From contig JAPDOI010000382.1 in NCBI GenBank assembly GCA_029168955.1, positions 631,566 to 695,565 of the forward strand: a stretch of 64,000 nucleotides of DNA, given 5' to 3'. The notes under the pieces were generated by a model. It saw only the letters and a program-made list of their open reading frames with translations. It did no database searches and was not told where the DNA came from. The position numbers and the translations under genes are program-made. Position 1 is the stretch's first letter. Each line of letters starts with the position of its first letter. The DNA is from Aplectana chamaeleonis. Its lineage: Eukaryota > Nematoda > Chromadorea > Rhabditida > Cosmocercidae. Shown piece by piece: positions 39,161-49,440 of the stretch.

Positions 39161-42100
39161 CCGGACGCCGTAGAAAGTGTGCGGGACCCAAGTGGGAGTG
39201 CGCAGGACGCCGAAGAAAGTGGGCGGGACCCAAGTGGAAGTGCGCAGGACGCCATAGAAAATGTGTGGGATCCAAATGCGAGTGCGCCAAACGCCGAAGA
39301 AAGTGGGCGGGACCCAACTGGGAGTGCTCAGGACGCCATAGAAAATGTGCGGGATCCAAGTGGAAGTGCGCCAAACGGTGTAGAAAGTGTGCGGAACCCA
39401 AGGTAGAGTGCGCCGGACGCCGCAGAAAAGTATGTGGGTTCCAAGGTAGAGTGCGCCGGACACCGTAAAAAGTGTGCGGGACCCAAGTGGAAGTGCGCCG
39501 AACGCCGTAGATAGTGCGCGGGACCCAAGTGGAAGTGAGCCGAACGCCGTAGAAAGCGTGCGGGATCCAAGTGGGAGTGCGCAGGACGCCGAAGAAAGTG
39601 GACGGGACCCAACTGGGAGTGCTCAGGACGCCATAGAAAATGTGCGGAACCCAAGTAGGAGTGCGCAGAACGCCGTAAAAAGTGTGCGTGACCCAAGGTA
39701 GAGTGCGCCGGACGCCAGAGAAAGTATGTGGGACCCAAATGCGAGTGCGCAGGACGCCGAAGAAAATGTGCGGGACCCAAGTGGAAGTGCACCGGACGCC
39801 GTAGATAGCGTGCGGGACCCAAGGTAGAGTGCGCCGGACGTCGTAGGAAATGTGCGGGACACAAGTGGGAGTGCGCAGGACTCATAAAAAGTGTGCGGGA
39901 CCCAAGGTAGAGTGTGCCGGACGCCGTAGAAAGTGTGCGGGACCCAAGGTAGAGTGCGCCGGACGCCGTAGAAAGTGTGCGGGACCCAAGTGGGAGTGCG
40001 CCGGACGCCGAAGAAAATGTGCGGGACCCAAGTGGAAGTGCACCGGACGCCGTAGATAGCGTGCGGGACCCAAGGTAGAGTGCGCCGGACGTCGTAGGAA
40101 ATGTGCGGGACACAAGTGGGAGTGCGCAGGACTCATAAAAAGTGTGCGGGACCCAAGGTAGAGTGTGCCGGACGCCGTAGAAAAGTGCGGGACCCAAGGT
40201 AGAGTGCGCCGGACGCCGTAGAAAGTGTGCGGGACCCATGGGAGTGCGCAGGACGCCGAAGAAAGTGGGCGGGACCCAAGTGGAAGTGCGCAGGACGCCA
40301 TAGAAAATGTGTGGGACCCAAATGCGAGTGCGCCAAACGCCGAAGAAAGTGGGCGGGACCCAACTAGGAGTGCTCAGGACGCCATAGAAAATGTGCGGGA
40401 TCCAAGTGGAAGTGCGCCAAACGGTGTAGAAAGTGTGCGGAACCCAAGGTAGAGAGCGCCGGACGCCGCAGAAAAGTATGTGGGTTCCAAGGTAGAGTGC
40501 GCCGGACACCGTAAAAGTGTGCGGGACCCAAGTGGAAGTGCGCCGAACGCCGTAGATAGTGCGCGGGACCCAAGTGGAAGTGAGCCGAACGCCGTAGAAA
40601 GCGTGCGGGATCCAAGTGGGAGTGCGCAGGACGCCGAAGAAAGTGGACGGGACCCAACTGGGAGTGCTCAGGACGCCATAGAAAATGTGCGGGACCCAAG
40701 TAGGAGTGCGCAGAACGCCGTAAAAAGTGTGCGTGACCCAAGGTAGAGTGCGCCGGACGCCAGAGAAAGTATGTGGGACCCAAATGCGAGTGCGCAGGAC
40801 GCCGAAGAAAATGTGCGGGACCCAAGTGGAAGTGCACCGGACGCCGTAGATAGCGTGCGGGACCCAAGGTAGAGTGCGCCGGACGTCGTAGGAAATGTGC
40901 GGGACACAAGTGGGAGTGCGCAGGACTCATAAAAAGTGTGCGGGACCCAAGGTAGTGTGTGCCGGACGCCGTAGAAAGTGTGCGGGACACAAGTGGGAGT
41001 GCGCAGGACTCATAAAAAGTGGGCGGGACCCAACTGGGAGTGCTCAGGACGCCATAGAAAATGTGCGGGATCCAAGTGGAAGTGCGCCAAACGGTGTAGA
41101 AAGTGTGCGGAACCCAAGGTAGAGTGCGCCGGATGTCGTAGGAAGTGGGCGGGACCCAAGTGGAAGTGCGCAGGACGCCGTAGAAAATGTGTGGGATCCA
41201 AATGCGAGTGCGCCAAACGCCGAAGAAAGTGGGCGGGACCCAACTGGGAGTGCTCAGGACGCCATAGAAAATGTGCGGGACCCAAGTAGGAGTGCGCAGA
41301 ACGCCGTAAAAAGTGTGCGTGACCCAAGGTAGAGTGCGCCGGACGCCAGAGAAAGTATGTGGGACCCAAATGCGAGTGCGCCGGACGCCGAAGAAAATGT
41401 GCGGGACCCAAGGTAGAGTGCGCCGGACGCCGTAGAAAATGTGCGGGACACAAGTGGGAGTGCGCAGGACTCATTAAAAGTGTGCGGGACCCAAGGTAGA
41501 GTGTGCCGGACGCCGTAGAAAGTGTGCGGGACCCAAGGTAGAGTGCGCCGGACGCCGTAGAAAGTGTGCGGGACCCAAGTGGGAGTGCGCAGGACGCCGA
41601 AGAAAGTGGGCGGGACCCAAGTGGAAGTGCGCAGGACGCCATAGAAAATGTGTGGGATCCAAATGCGAGTGCGCCAAACGCCGAAGAAAGTGGGCGGGAC
41701 CCAACTGGGAGTGCTCAGGACGCCATAGAAAATGTGCGGGATCCAAGTGGAAGTGCGCCAAACGGTGTAGAAAGTGTGCGGAACCCAAGGTAGAGTGCGC
41801 CGGACGCCGCAGAAAAGTATGTGGGTTCCAAGGTAGAGTGCGCCGGACACCGTAAAAAGTGTGCGGGACCCAAGTGGAAGTGCGCCGAACGCCGTAGATA
41901 GTGCGCGGGACCCAAGTGGAAGTGAGCCGAACGCCGTAGAAAGCGTGCGGGATCCAAGTGGGAGTGCGCAGGACGCCGAAGAAAGTGGACGGGACCCAAC
42001 TGGGAGTGCTCAGGACGCCATAGAAAATGTGCGGGACCCAAGTAGGAGTGCGCAGAACGCCGTAAAAAGTGTGCGTGACCCAAGGTAGAGTGCGCCGGAC

Positions 42101-44384
42101 GCCAGAGAAAGTATGTGGGACCCAAATGCGAGTGCGCAGGACGCCGAAGAAAATGTGCGGGACCCAAGTGGAAGTGCACCAGACGCCGTAGATAGCGTGC
42201 GGGACCCAAGGTAGAGTGCGCCGGACGTCGTAGGAAATGTGCGGGACACAAGTGGGAGTGCGCAGGACTCATAAAAAGTGTGCGGGATCCAAGGTAGAGA
42301 GCGCCGGACGCCATAGAAAATGTGCGGGACCCAAGTAGGAGTGCGCAGAACGCCGTAAAAAGTGTGCGTGATCCAAGGTAGAGTGCGCCGGACGCCAGAG
42401 AAAGTATGCGGGACTCAAGTGGGAATGCGCGGGACGCCGAAGAAAATGTGCGGGACCCAAGGTAGAGTGCGCCGGACGCCGTAGAAAATGTGCGGGACAC
42501 AAGTGGGAGTGCGCAGGACTCATTAAAAGTGTGCGGGACCCAAGGTAGAGTGTGCCGGACGCCGTAGAAAGTGTGCGGGACCCAAGGTAGAGTGCGCCGG
42601 ACGCCGTAGAAAGTGTGCGGGACCCAAGTGGGAGTGCGCAGGACGCCGAAGAAAGTGGGCGGGACCCAAGTGGAAGTGCGCAGGACGCCATAGAAAATGT
42701 GTGGGATCCAAATGCGAGTGCGCCAAACGCCGAAGATAGTGGGCGGGACCCAACTGGGAGTGCTCAGGACGCCATAGAAAATGTGCGGGATCCAAGTGGA
42801 AGTGCGCCAAACGGTGTAGAAAGTGTGCGGAACCCAGGTAGAGTGCGCCGGACGCCGCAGAAAAGTATGTGGGTTCCAAGGTAGAGTGCGCCGGACACCG
42901 TAAAAGTGTGCGGGACCCAAGTGGAAGTGCGCCGAACGCCGTAGATAGTGCGCGGGACCCAAGTGGAAGTGAGCCGAACGCCGTAGAAAGCGTGCGGGAT
43001 CCAAGTGGGAGTGCGCAGGACGCCGAAGAAAGTGGACGGGACCCAACTGGGAGTGCTCAGGACGCCATAGAAAATGTGCGGGACCCAAGTAGGAGTGCGC
43101 AGAACGCCGTAAAAAGTGTGCGTGACCCAAGGTAGAGTGCGCCGGACGCCAGAGAAAGTATGTGGGACCCAAATGCGAGTGCGCAGGACGCCGAAGAAAA
43201 TGTGCGGGACCCAAGTGGAAGTGCACCGGACGCCGTAGATAGCGTGCGGGACCCAAGGTAGAGTGCGCCGGACGTCGTAGGAAATGTGCGGGACACAAGT
43301 GGGAGTGCGCAGGACTCATAAAAGTGTGCGGGACCCAAGGTAGAGTGTGCCGGACGCCGTAGAAAGTGCGGGACCCAAGGTAGAGTGCGCCGGACGCCGT
43401 AGAAAGTGTGCGGGACCCAAGTGGGAGTGCGCCGGACGCCGAAGAAAATGTGCGGGACCCAAGTGGAAGTGCCCCGGACGCCGTAGATAGCGTGCGGGAC
43501 CCAAGGTAGAGTGCGCCGGACGTCGTAGGAAATGTGCGGGACACAAGTGGGAGTGCGCAGGACTCATAAAAAGTGTGCGGGACCCAAGGTAGAGTGTGCC
43601 GGACGCCGTAGAAAGTGTGCGGGACCCAAGGTAGAGTGCGCCGGACGCCGTAGAAAGTGTGCGGGACCCAAGTGGGAGTGCGCAGGACGCCGAAGAAAGT
43701 GGGCGGGACCCAAGTGGAAGTGCGCAGGACGCCATAGAAAATGTGTGGGATCCAAATGCGAGTGCGCCAAACGCCGAAGAAAGTGGGCGGGACCCAACTG
43801 GGAGTGCTCAGGACGCCATAGAAAATGTGCGGGATCCAAGTGGAAGTGCGCCAAACGGTGTAGAAAGTGTGCGGAACCCAAGGTAGAGTGCGCCGGACGC
43901 CGCAGAAAAGTATGTGGGTTCCAAGGTAGAGTGCGCCGGACACCGTAAAAAGTGTGCGGGACCCAAGTGGAAGTGCGCCGAACGCCGTAGATAGTGCGCT
44001 GGACCCAAGTGGAAGTGAGCCGAACGCCGTAGAAAGCGTGCGGGATCCAAGTGGGAGTGCGCAGGACGCCGAAGAAAGTGGACGGGACCCAACTGGGAGT
44101 GCTCAGGACGCCATAGAAAATGTGCGGGACCCAAGTAGGAGTGCGCAGAACGCCGTAAAAAGTGTGCGTGACCCAAGGTAGAGTGCGCCGGACGCCAGAG
44201 AAAGTATGTGGGACCCAAATGCGAGTGCGCAGGACGCCGAAGAAAATGTGCGGGACCCAAGTGGAAGTGCACCGGACGCCGTAGATAGCGTGCGGGACCC
44301 AAGGTAGAGTGCGCCGGACGTCGTAGGAAATGTGCGGGACACAAGTGGGAGTGCGCAGGTCTCATAAAAGTGTGCGGGACCCAA
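38551..44384. repeat. Higher-order repeat series, 2.1-2.4-kb period
   Basis: At least three consecutive copies of one module occur. Landmarks at 39179, 41566 and 43659 are spaced 2,387 and 2,093 bp. Those at 39474, 41861 and 43954 have the same spacings, and 40225/42615 and 40668/43057 are spaced about 2,390 bp. 38634/40978 are spaced 2,344 bp, close to one unit less than 2,387. This looks like the most recently homogenised part of the array, judged by the long identical stretches. Confidence 0.75.
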
Positions 44385-46987
44385 GGTAGAGTGTGCCGGA
44401 CGCCGTAGAAAGTGCGGGACCCAAGGTAGGGTGCGCCGGACGCCGTAGAAAGTGTGCGGGACCCAAGTGGGAGTGCGCCGGACGCCGAAGAAAATGTGCG
44501 GGACCCAAGTGGAAGTGCACCGGACGCCGTAGATAGCGTGCGGGACCCAAGGTAGAGTGCGCCGGACGTCGTAGGAAATGTGCGGGACACAAGTGGGAGT
44601 GCGCAGGACTCATAAAAGTGTGCGGGACCCAAGGTAGAGTGTGCCGGACGTCATAGAAAGTGAGCGCGACCCAAGGTAGAGTGTGCCGGACGCCGTAGAT
44701 AATGTGTGATCCAAATGCGAGTGCGCCAAACGCCGAAGAAAGTGGGCGGGACCCATTTGGGAGTGCTCAGGACGCCATAGAAAATGTGCGGGACCCAAGT
44801 AGGAGTGCGCAGAACGCCGAAGAAAGTGTGTGGGACCCAAGGTAGAGTGCGCCGGACGCCGCAGAAAGTATGTGGGTTCCAAGGTAGAGTGCGCCGGACA
44901 CCGTAAAAGTGTGCGGGACCCAAGTGGAAGTGCGCCGAACGCCGTAGATAGTGCGCGGGACCCAAGTGGAAGTGAGCCGAACGCCGTAGAAAGCGTGCGG
45001 GACCCAAGTGGGAGTGCGCAGGACGCCGAAGAAAGTGGACGGGACCCAACTGGGAGTGCTCAGGACGCCATAGAAAATGTGCGGGACGCAAGTAGGAGTG
45101 CGCAGAACGCCGTAAAAAGTGTGCGTGACCCAAGGTAGAGTGCGCCGGACGCCAGAGAAAGTATGTGGGACCCAAATGCGAGTGCGCCGGACGCCGAAGA
45201 AAATGTGCGGGACCCAAGCGGAAGTGCACCGGTCGCCGTAGATAGCGTGCGGGACCCAAGGCAGAGTGCGCCGGACGGCGTAGGAAATGTGCGGGACACA
45301 AGTGGGAGTGCGCAGGACTCATAAAAAGTGTGCGGGACCCAAGGTAGAGTGTGCCGGACGCCGTAGAAAGTGTGCGGGACCCAAGGTAGAGTGCGCCGGA
45401 CGCCGTAGAAAGTGTGCGGGACCCATGGGAGTGCGCAGGACGCCGAAGAAAGTGGGCGGGACCCAAGTGGAAGTGCGCAGGACGCCGTAGAAAATGTGTG
45501 GGATCCAAATGCGAGTGCGCCAAACGCCGAAGAAAGTGGGCGGGACCCAACTGGGAGTGCTCAGGACGCCATAGAAAATGTGCGGGATCCAAGTGGAAGT
45601 GCGCCAAACGGTGTAGAAAGTGTGCGGAACCCAAGGTAGAGTGCGCCGGACACCGTAAAAAGTGTGCGGGACCCAAGTGGAAGTGCGCCGAACGCCGTAG
45701 ATAGGGTGCGGGACCCAAGTGGAAGTGAGCCGAACGCCGTAGAAAGTGTGCGGGACCCAAGTGGGAGTGCGCAGGACGCCGAAGAAAGTGGGCGGGATCC
45801 AAGTGGAAGTGCGCAGGACGCCGTAGAAGGTGTGCGGGACTCAAGGTAGGGTGCGCTGGACGCCAGATAAAGTATGTGGGACCCAAATGCGAGTGCGCCG
45901 GACGCCGAAGAAATTGTGCGGGACCCAAGGGAGTGCTCAGGACGCCGTAGAAAAGTGTGCGGGACCCGAGTGTGGGTGCGCGAAACGCCGTAGAAAGTGT
46001 GCGGGACTCAAGGTAGAGTGCGCCGGACACCGTAGAAAGTGTGCGGGACCCAAGTGGAAGTGAACAAGGCGCCGTAGAAAGTGTGCGGGACCAAGGTAGT
46101 GGAAGTGAACAAGACGCCGTAGAAAGTGTGCGGGACCAAGGTAGAGGGCGCCGGACGTCGAAGAAAGTGGGCGGGACCCAAGTGGAAGTGAACAAGGCGC
46201 CGTAGAAAGTGTGCGGGACCCAAGTGGAAGTGCACCGGACGCCGTAGATAGCGTGCGGGACCCAAGGTAGAGTGCGCCGGACGCCGTAGAAAGTGTGCGG
46301 GACCCAAGTGGGAGTGCGCAGGACGCCGAAGAAAGTGGGCGGGACCCAAGTGGAAGTGCGCAGGACGCCGTAGAAAATGTGTGGGATCCAAATGCGAGTG
46401 CGCCAAACGCCGAAGAAAGTGGGCGGGACCCAACTGGGAGTGCTCAGGACGCCATAGAAAATGTGCGGGATCCAAGTGGAAGTGCGCCAAACGGTGTAGA
46501 AAGTGTGCGGAACCCAAGGTAGAGAGTGCGCCGGAGGCCGCAGAAAAGTATGTGGGACCCAAGGTAGAGTGCGCCGGACACTGTAAAAAGTGTGCGGGAC
46601 CCAAGTGGGAGTGCACAGGACGCCGAAGAAAGTGGGCGGGACCCAAGTGGAAGTGCGCAGGACGCCGTAGAAAACGTGTTGGATCCAAATGCGAGCGCGC
46701 CAAACGCCGAAGAAAGTGGGCGGGACCCAACTGGGAGTGCTCAGGACGCCATAGAAAATGCGCGGGACCCAAGGTAGAGTGCGCCGGACGCCGTAGAAAG
46801 TGTGCGGGACACAAATGGGAGTGCGCAGGACGCCGTAGAAAGTTTGCGGGACCGAAGTGGGAGTGAGCCGGACGCCGTGTAAAGTGTGTGGGACCCAAGT
46901 GGGAGTGCGCCAGACGCCATAGGGAGTATGCGGGATCCAAGTGGGAATGCGCTGGACACCGTAGAAAGTGTGCGGGACCGAAGTGGG

Positions 46988-47426
46988 TGAGAGCAGAACT
47001 TCAAAATCGTTTTGTGCGTCTATAGGAGAGTGTATACCACCCCTTTCTTCAAGTCCCCTCCCCCTTAACCACTCATTTCAACTGCTTAGCTGTTTATATG
47101 CACCAACCTTTCTAAATCGGGTTTATATACGATGGAAATGTGAGTTAATCAAAATATGCATCCAGAAAACACAAACATCATTATACTTCATTTGGCAATA
47201 AAAGTAGCAGGGTGTCGGTTGGTCATGGAGGCGTTCACTAAATCTTAAACAGCGGTTGTCTTTATCATGACAGAAACGGATATAAATGAGCTACCATTTT
47301 AGGACCTCTTAAAACTAGAGAAGGGTCGGTGTGCAACTGCATAAGAAAGTAGGTTAGCAAGGTTTGCAAGGCTTGAAATGCTTAGTAACTTCTGATTGCT
47401 CGAGCGTTGTCGTCGAAACCAGCTCA
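46988..47426. other. Unique AT-rich flank of the satellite, no gene seen
   Basis: Base composition changes abruptly at the array edge. This stretch has pyrimidine-rich and AT-rich DNA with several short chance ORFs. One small plus-strand ORF straddles the array junction (46968-47201). It has no recognisable domain and starts inside the satellite, so I do not call it. Confidence 0.6.
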
Positions 47427-47603
47427 TGGGCCGGCGCAACCGGACTCCAGCGACAGAGGCCGGCGATAGCCGGCAAGCGTGAGAACTTCTGAACGCCAAC
47501 TCACATTGAATCAGCGGATGTCGATTATACTCAAGATGCCGGCGGAGCCGGCAAATGGGCCGGCGTAGCCGGACCCCAGCGGCAGAGGCCGGCGTCAGCC
47601 GGC
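47427..47603 (+). repeat. GCCGGC-rich direct repeat pair
   Basis: Two 48-bp copies lie at 47427-47474 and 47556-47603. Both contain TGGGCCGGCG, CCGGAC, CCAGCG, CAGAGGCCGGCG and AGCCGGC. I count about six differences. An extra GCCGGCGGAGCCGGC stretch lies just before the second copy. The pair is far more GC-rich than its surroundings and may be the residue of another tandem array. Confidence 0.7.
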
Positions 47604-47727
47604 CGACGCCGCTGGTATGTCATATTCTCATAATCCGATAAGATTGGAAAGAACAAGTTCAAATGTTAATGAGAAACCTCGTGGGTAAAGATTCGAATAA
47701 ATGCAAAACAATTTTTTCCAGAAGCTG

Positions 47728-47823
47728 CATTGCGGGAACTGAACCCGCAACCCCAGTAATCCTTCATAGTCTAGTATTCCCCAGCGTTATACTAGTACTC
47801 GCAGGCTTGGGCAACTTGAATCG
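47728..47823 (-). other. tRNA-like relic with a B-box (weak)
   Basis: On the minus strand a T-arm-like hairpin GCGGG-TTCAGTT-CCCGC lies at 47748-47732 and contains GGTTCAGTTCC, close to the Pol III B-box. A possible D-arm hairpin (TAGTAT/ATACTA) lies upstream. I cannot draw a good anticodon stem or acceptor stem, so this is more likely a tRNA-derived SINE or pseudogene than a working tRNA. Confidence 0.3.
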
Positions 47824-47925
47824 AGTGGTTAGAGAAATGGAACGCATAGTGGGCTCGGAAACGGTTTATATATCACGAATGAGCCATAATCAAACAGTCA
47901 AACTTTGTATAGGCAATTTTATTGT

Positions 47926-48207
47926 ACTGTGCTTATCTTGGCCAAATTCCGGTCCGCAATTGCGTCTCGACACGCTTAGCGGCCGCACGCGCTGGAGTCA
48001 GTCGAGTTTCCAGCGCCAAAGCCGACTCGATATGGCTTTTTTATCCAGTTTTCTTTAATTTTGTTTACTTTCCAGTTTCTGAAACCCACTTAGAGTCAAC
48101 AGATCGGAGGCTGCGGCGCTGGAAACTCTTCCGACTCGAATGCGCGCGGCCGCAAAGCGTGCCGAGACGCAATTGCGGACCGGAATCTGTCCCAGATAAG
48201 CACAGTA
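47926..48207. mobile_element. TA-flanked inverted-repeat element (mariner-like MITE)
   Basis: A 282-bp palindromic element begins with TA then CTGTGCTTATCT and ends with AGATAAGCACAG then TA. The arms match for about 90 bp, including CCGGTCCGCAATTGCGTCTC and its complement, with a few mismatches and small indels. TA at both ends fits Tc1/mariner-type target duplication. ORFs on both strands read through it and show the same residues on opposite strands, which marks them as artefacts of the palindrome. It encodes no transposase. Confidence 0.75.
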
Positions 48208-48767
48208 ACTAAATGTGTGCCGAGCATATGGACTCACCTCAGCTGCTCCGTTTAAGAAGTTACAGATAGTTTGATTGTTTTTTCTTTTTTTTTTCTGGAA
48301 TTTCGGAAGGCACGTAGGAAAAACCCAGCATAGATTATTGTTACTCTATCCATGTTTCACAACTCTCAGAAGAACTCTTACAAGAACGTCTCCTCCCCGG
48401 AGAGGACACCCTTGTTAGGTGGTAAAGGATTTTTCTTTTAGAGTTTTATTGTCCACTAAACAACCTATTATTCAAAGTGGATGCATACCTATGGCGCCAT
48501 GCAAAGTTGAACGAAGTATGGCAGATAACTCTATAGGAAAGCTAAAAATCTGAAATTTGGCTTGTGGGGGCGTGCACTGTAGAAAAACGCACTTTTCCAG
48601 CGGCGCATTCCCCTATTGTGCTGTGAATCTCTTTGTCTTTCGATTCGCTTGTGTTGGTCCCCTAGTACGACACAATGGCTGCGGTAGGATCAGAAGATAT
48701 GGAAGTTGAAGTTTCCAGGCTTCGAGAAATTCAGAGGCGCTCATGATCATGACTCATTTTCGTCCCT
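48208..48767. other. Intergenic DNA, no gene seen
   Basis: AT-rich sequence with a T-rich tract near 48278-48294. I see no ORF with coding character, no hairpin and no repeat of note. Confidence 0.5.
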
Positions 48768-48843
48768 GCCAACGCGTAGCTTGATGCCTCCCAAACCCTG
48801 GACATCTCTGGTTTCCGTGTGAGGCATCTAGCTACGCGTTGGC
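48768..48843. repeat. Short hairpin, 23-bp arms
   Basis: Arms at 48768-48790 and 48821-48843 pair with 22 of 23 matches around a 30-base loop. The left arm contains GCCAACGCGTAGCTTGATG. It could be a small foldback element end or a structured RNA. Nothing flanking tells which. Confidence 0.7.
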
Positions 48844-48976
48844 GGAGGTAGTTTTGTCATTGATCAAAAACAATTTCAGAAGTTTCTCGCAACGGCGTTT
48901 GAAACAATTTCAACGGTAACTTCCAAAACCTAGTTTTCGGGGCATAGTGTTCCTGCTTACAAGTGCTACTGTTAAG

Positions 48977-49205
48977 TAAAGTACTTCCGTATGAGACTGT
49001 CCTCTCATGCGGTCGGCGTGCGAGTAGAGCGACAGGCATTTTTCGGACCTGTAAATCGTTTGGCAGGATTATTGGACAAGTACTGAGCAGTATCCCAGCC
49101 AGCAGTCTGCAGCCTTGCGGGAACTCGCCAAAAAGTGCCTTCGCGAGGTCTGCGCGATGCGAATGCCTACCGAGTGGGAGGACAGTCTCATTCGGGCAGA
49201 CTTTA
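48977..49205. repeat. Imperfect inverted repeat, 229 bp
   Basis: The left arm carries ATGAGACTGTCCTC and the right arm GAGGACAGTCTCAT. The match extends weakly inward across about 70 bp per arm, with several substitutions. ORFs on both strands (48963-49256 and 49219-48857) show related peptides such as ETVL, again a palindrome effect. Probably an old non-autonomous transposon. No target duplication is clear. Confidence 0.6.
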
Positions 49206-49440
49206 TTGATCTTCAACACTCGCCGCCGTAGAAATCATCAAAAGTTTCATCGTTGATGGAACATTTGAATCCTTTGAGGAGTGAATGGAACCGCTACAAG
49301 TTTATAATTTGCTAACGGCACAAAATTTCCGCGGAAGTGTAGAAGTTTTTCTTTGCAAGGTTTTCCATGTCTAGGGCCCGATATCATGATATCTTTTTCA
49401 CTGGTGAGGATGCTTCCCTACTCCCTAGTCTGTTTAAAAC

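Larger units (their letters stand above)
1..46987. repeat. Giant 42-bp tandem satellite array
   Basis: Tandem repeat of a 42-bp unit fills the first 47 kb and continues past the left edge. Each unit has a first half with GCGGGACCCAAG and a second half with GTGCGCAGGACGCCGTAGAA. Common variants carry GGTAGAGTGCGCCGG, AAATGCGAGTGCGCC, GTGGAAGTGAACAAGACG or ACGCCAGATAAAGTATG. Counting one common unit gives 27 G+C of 42, with about twice as many G as C on the plus strand. I see no transposon or unique insert anywhere in the array, only substitutions, small indels and hybrid units (for example near 46100). Three minus-strand frames and two plus-strand frames of the consensus lack stops, which explains ORFs up to 1,500 codons. 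Those ORFs cross from one repeat frame to another, so I do not call them genes. The right edge ends inside a unit at about 46987. Confidence 0.97.

Noticed and set aside
1..46987. CRISPR array
   Set aside because: Units are contiguous, with no distinct spacers of constant length between conserved repeats. There are no cas genes, and the context is eukaryotic.
1..46987. Telomeric or rDNA spacer repeat
   Set aside because: No TTAGGC telomere motif is present and no rRNA sequence flanks the array.
46968..47201. 77-codon plus-strand ORF across the array edge
   Set aside because: It starts in satellite sequence and runs into AT-rich DNA. There are no domain or splice signals.
47732..47823. Functional tRNA gene on the minus strand
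   Set aside because: Only the T-arm is convincing. No anticodon stem or acceptor stem can be formed with normal lengths.
47922..48212. ORFs on both strands around 48 kb showing the same peptide (CAYLGQIPVRNCVS)
   Set aside because: The identical peptide on both strands is produced by the palindromic arms of a transposon.
48857..49256. 120- and 97-codon overlapping ORFs on opposite strands
   Set aside because: They lie over an imperfect inverted repeat and have no domain. The similarity of their peptides comes from the palindrome.
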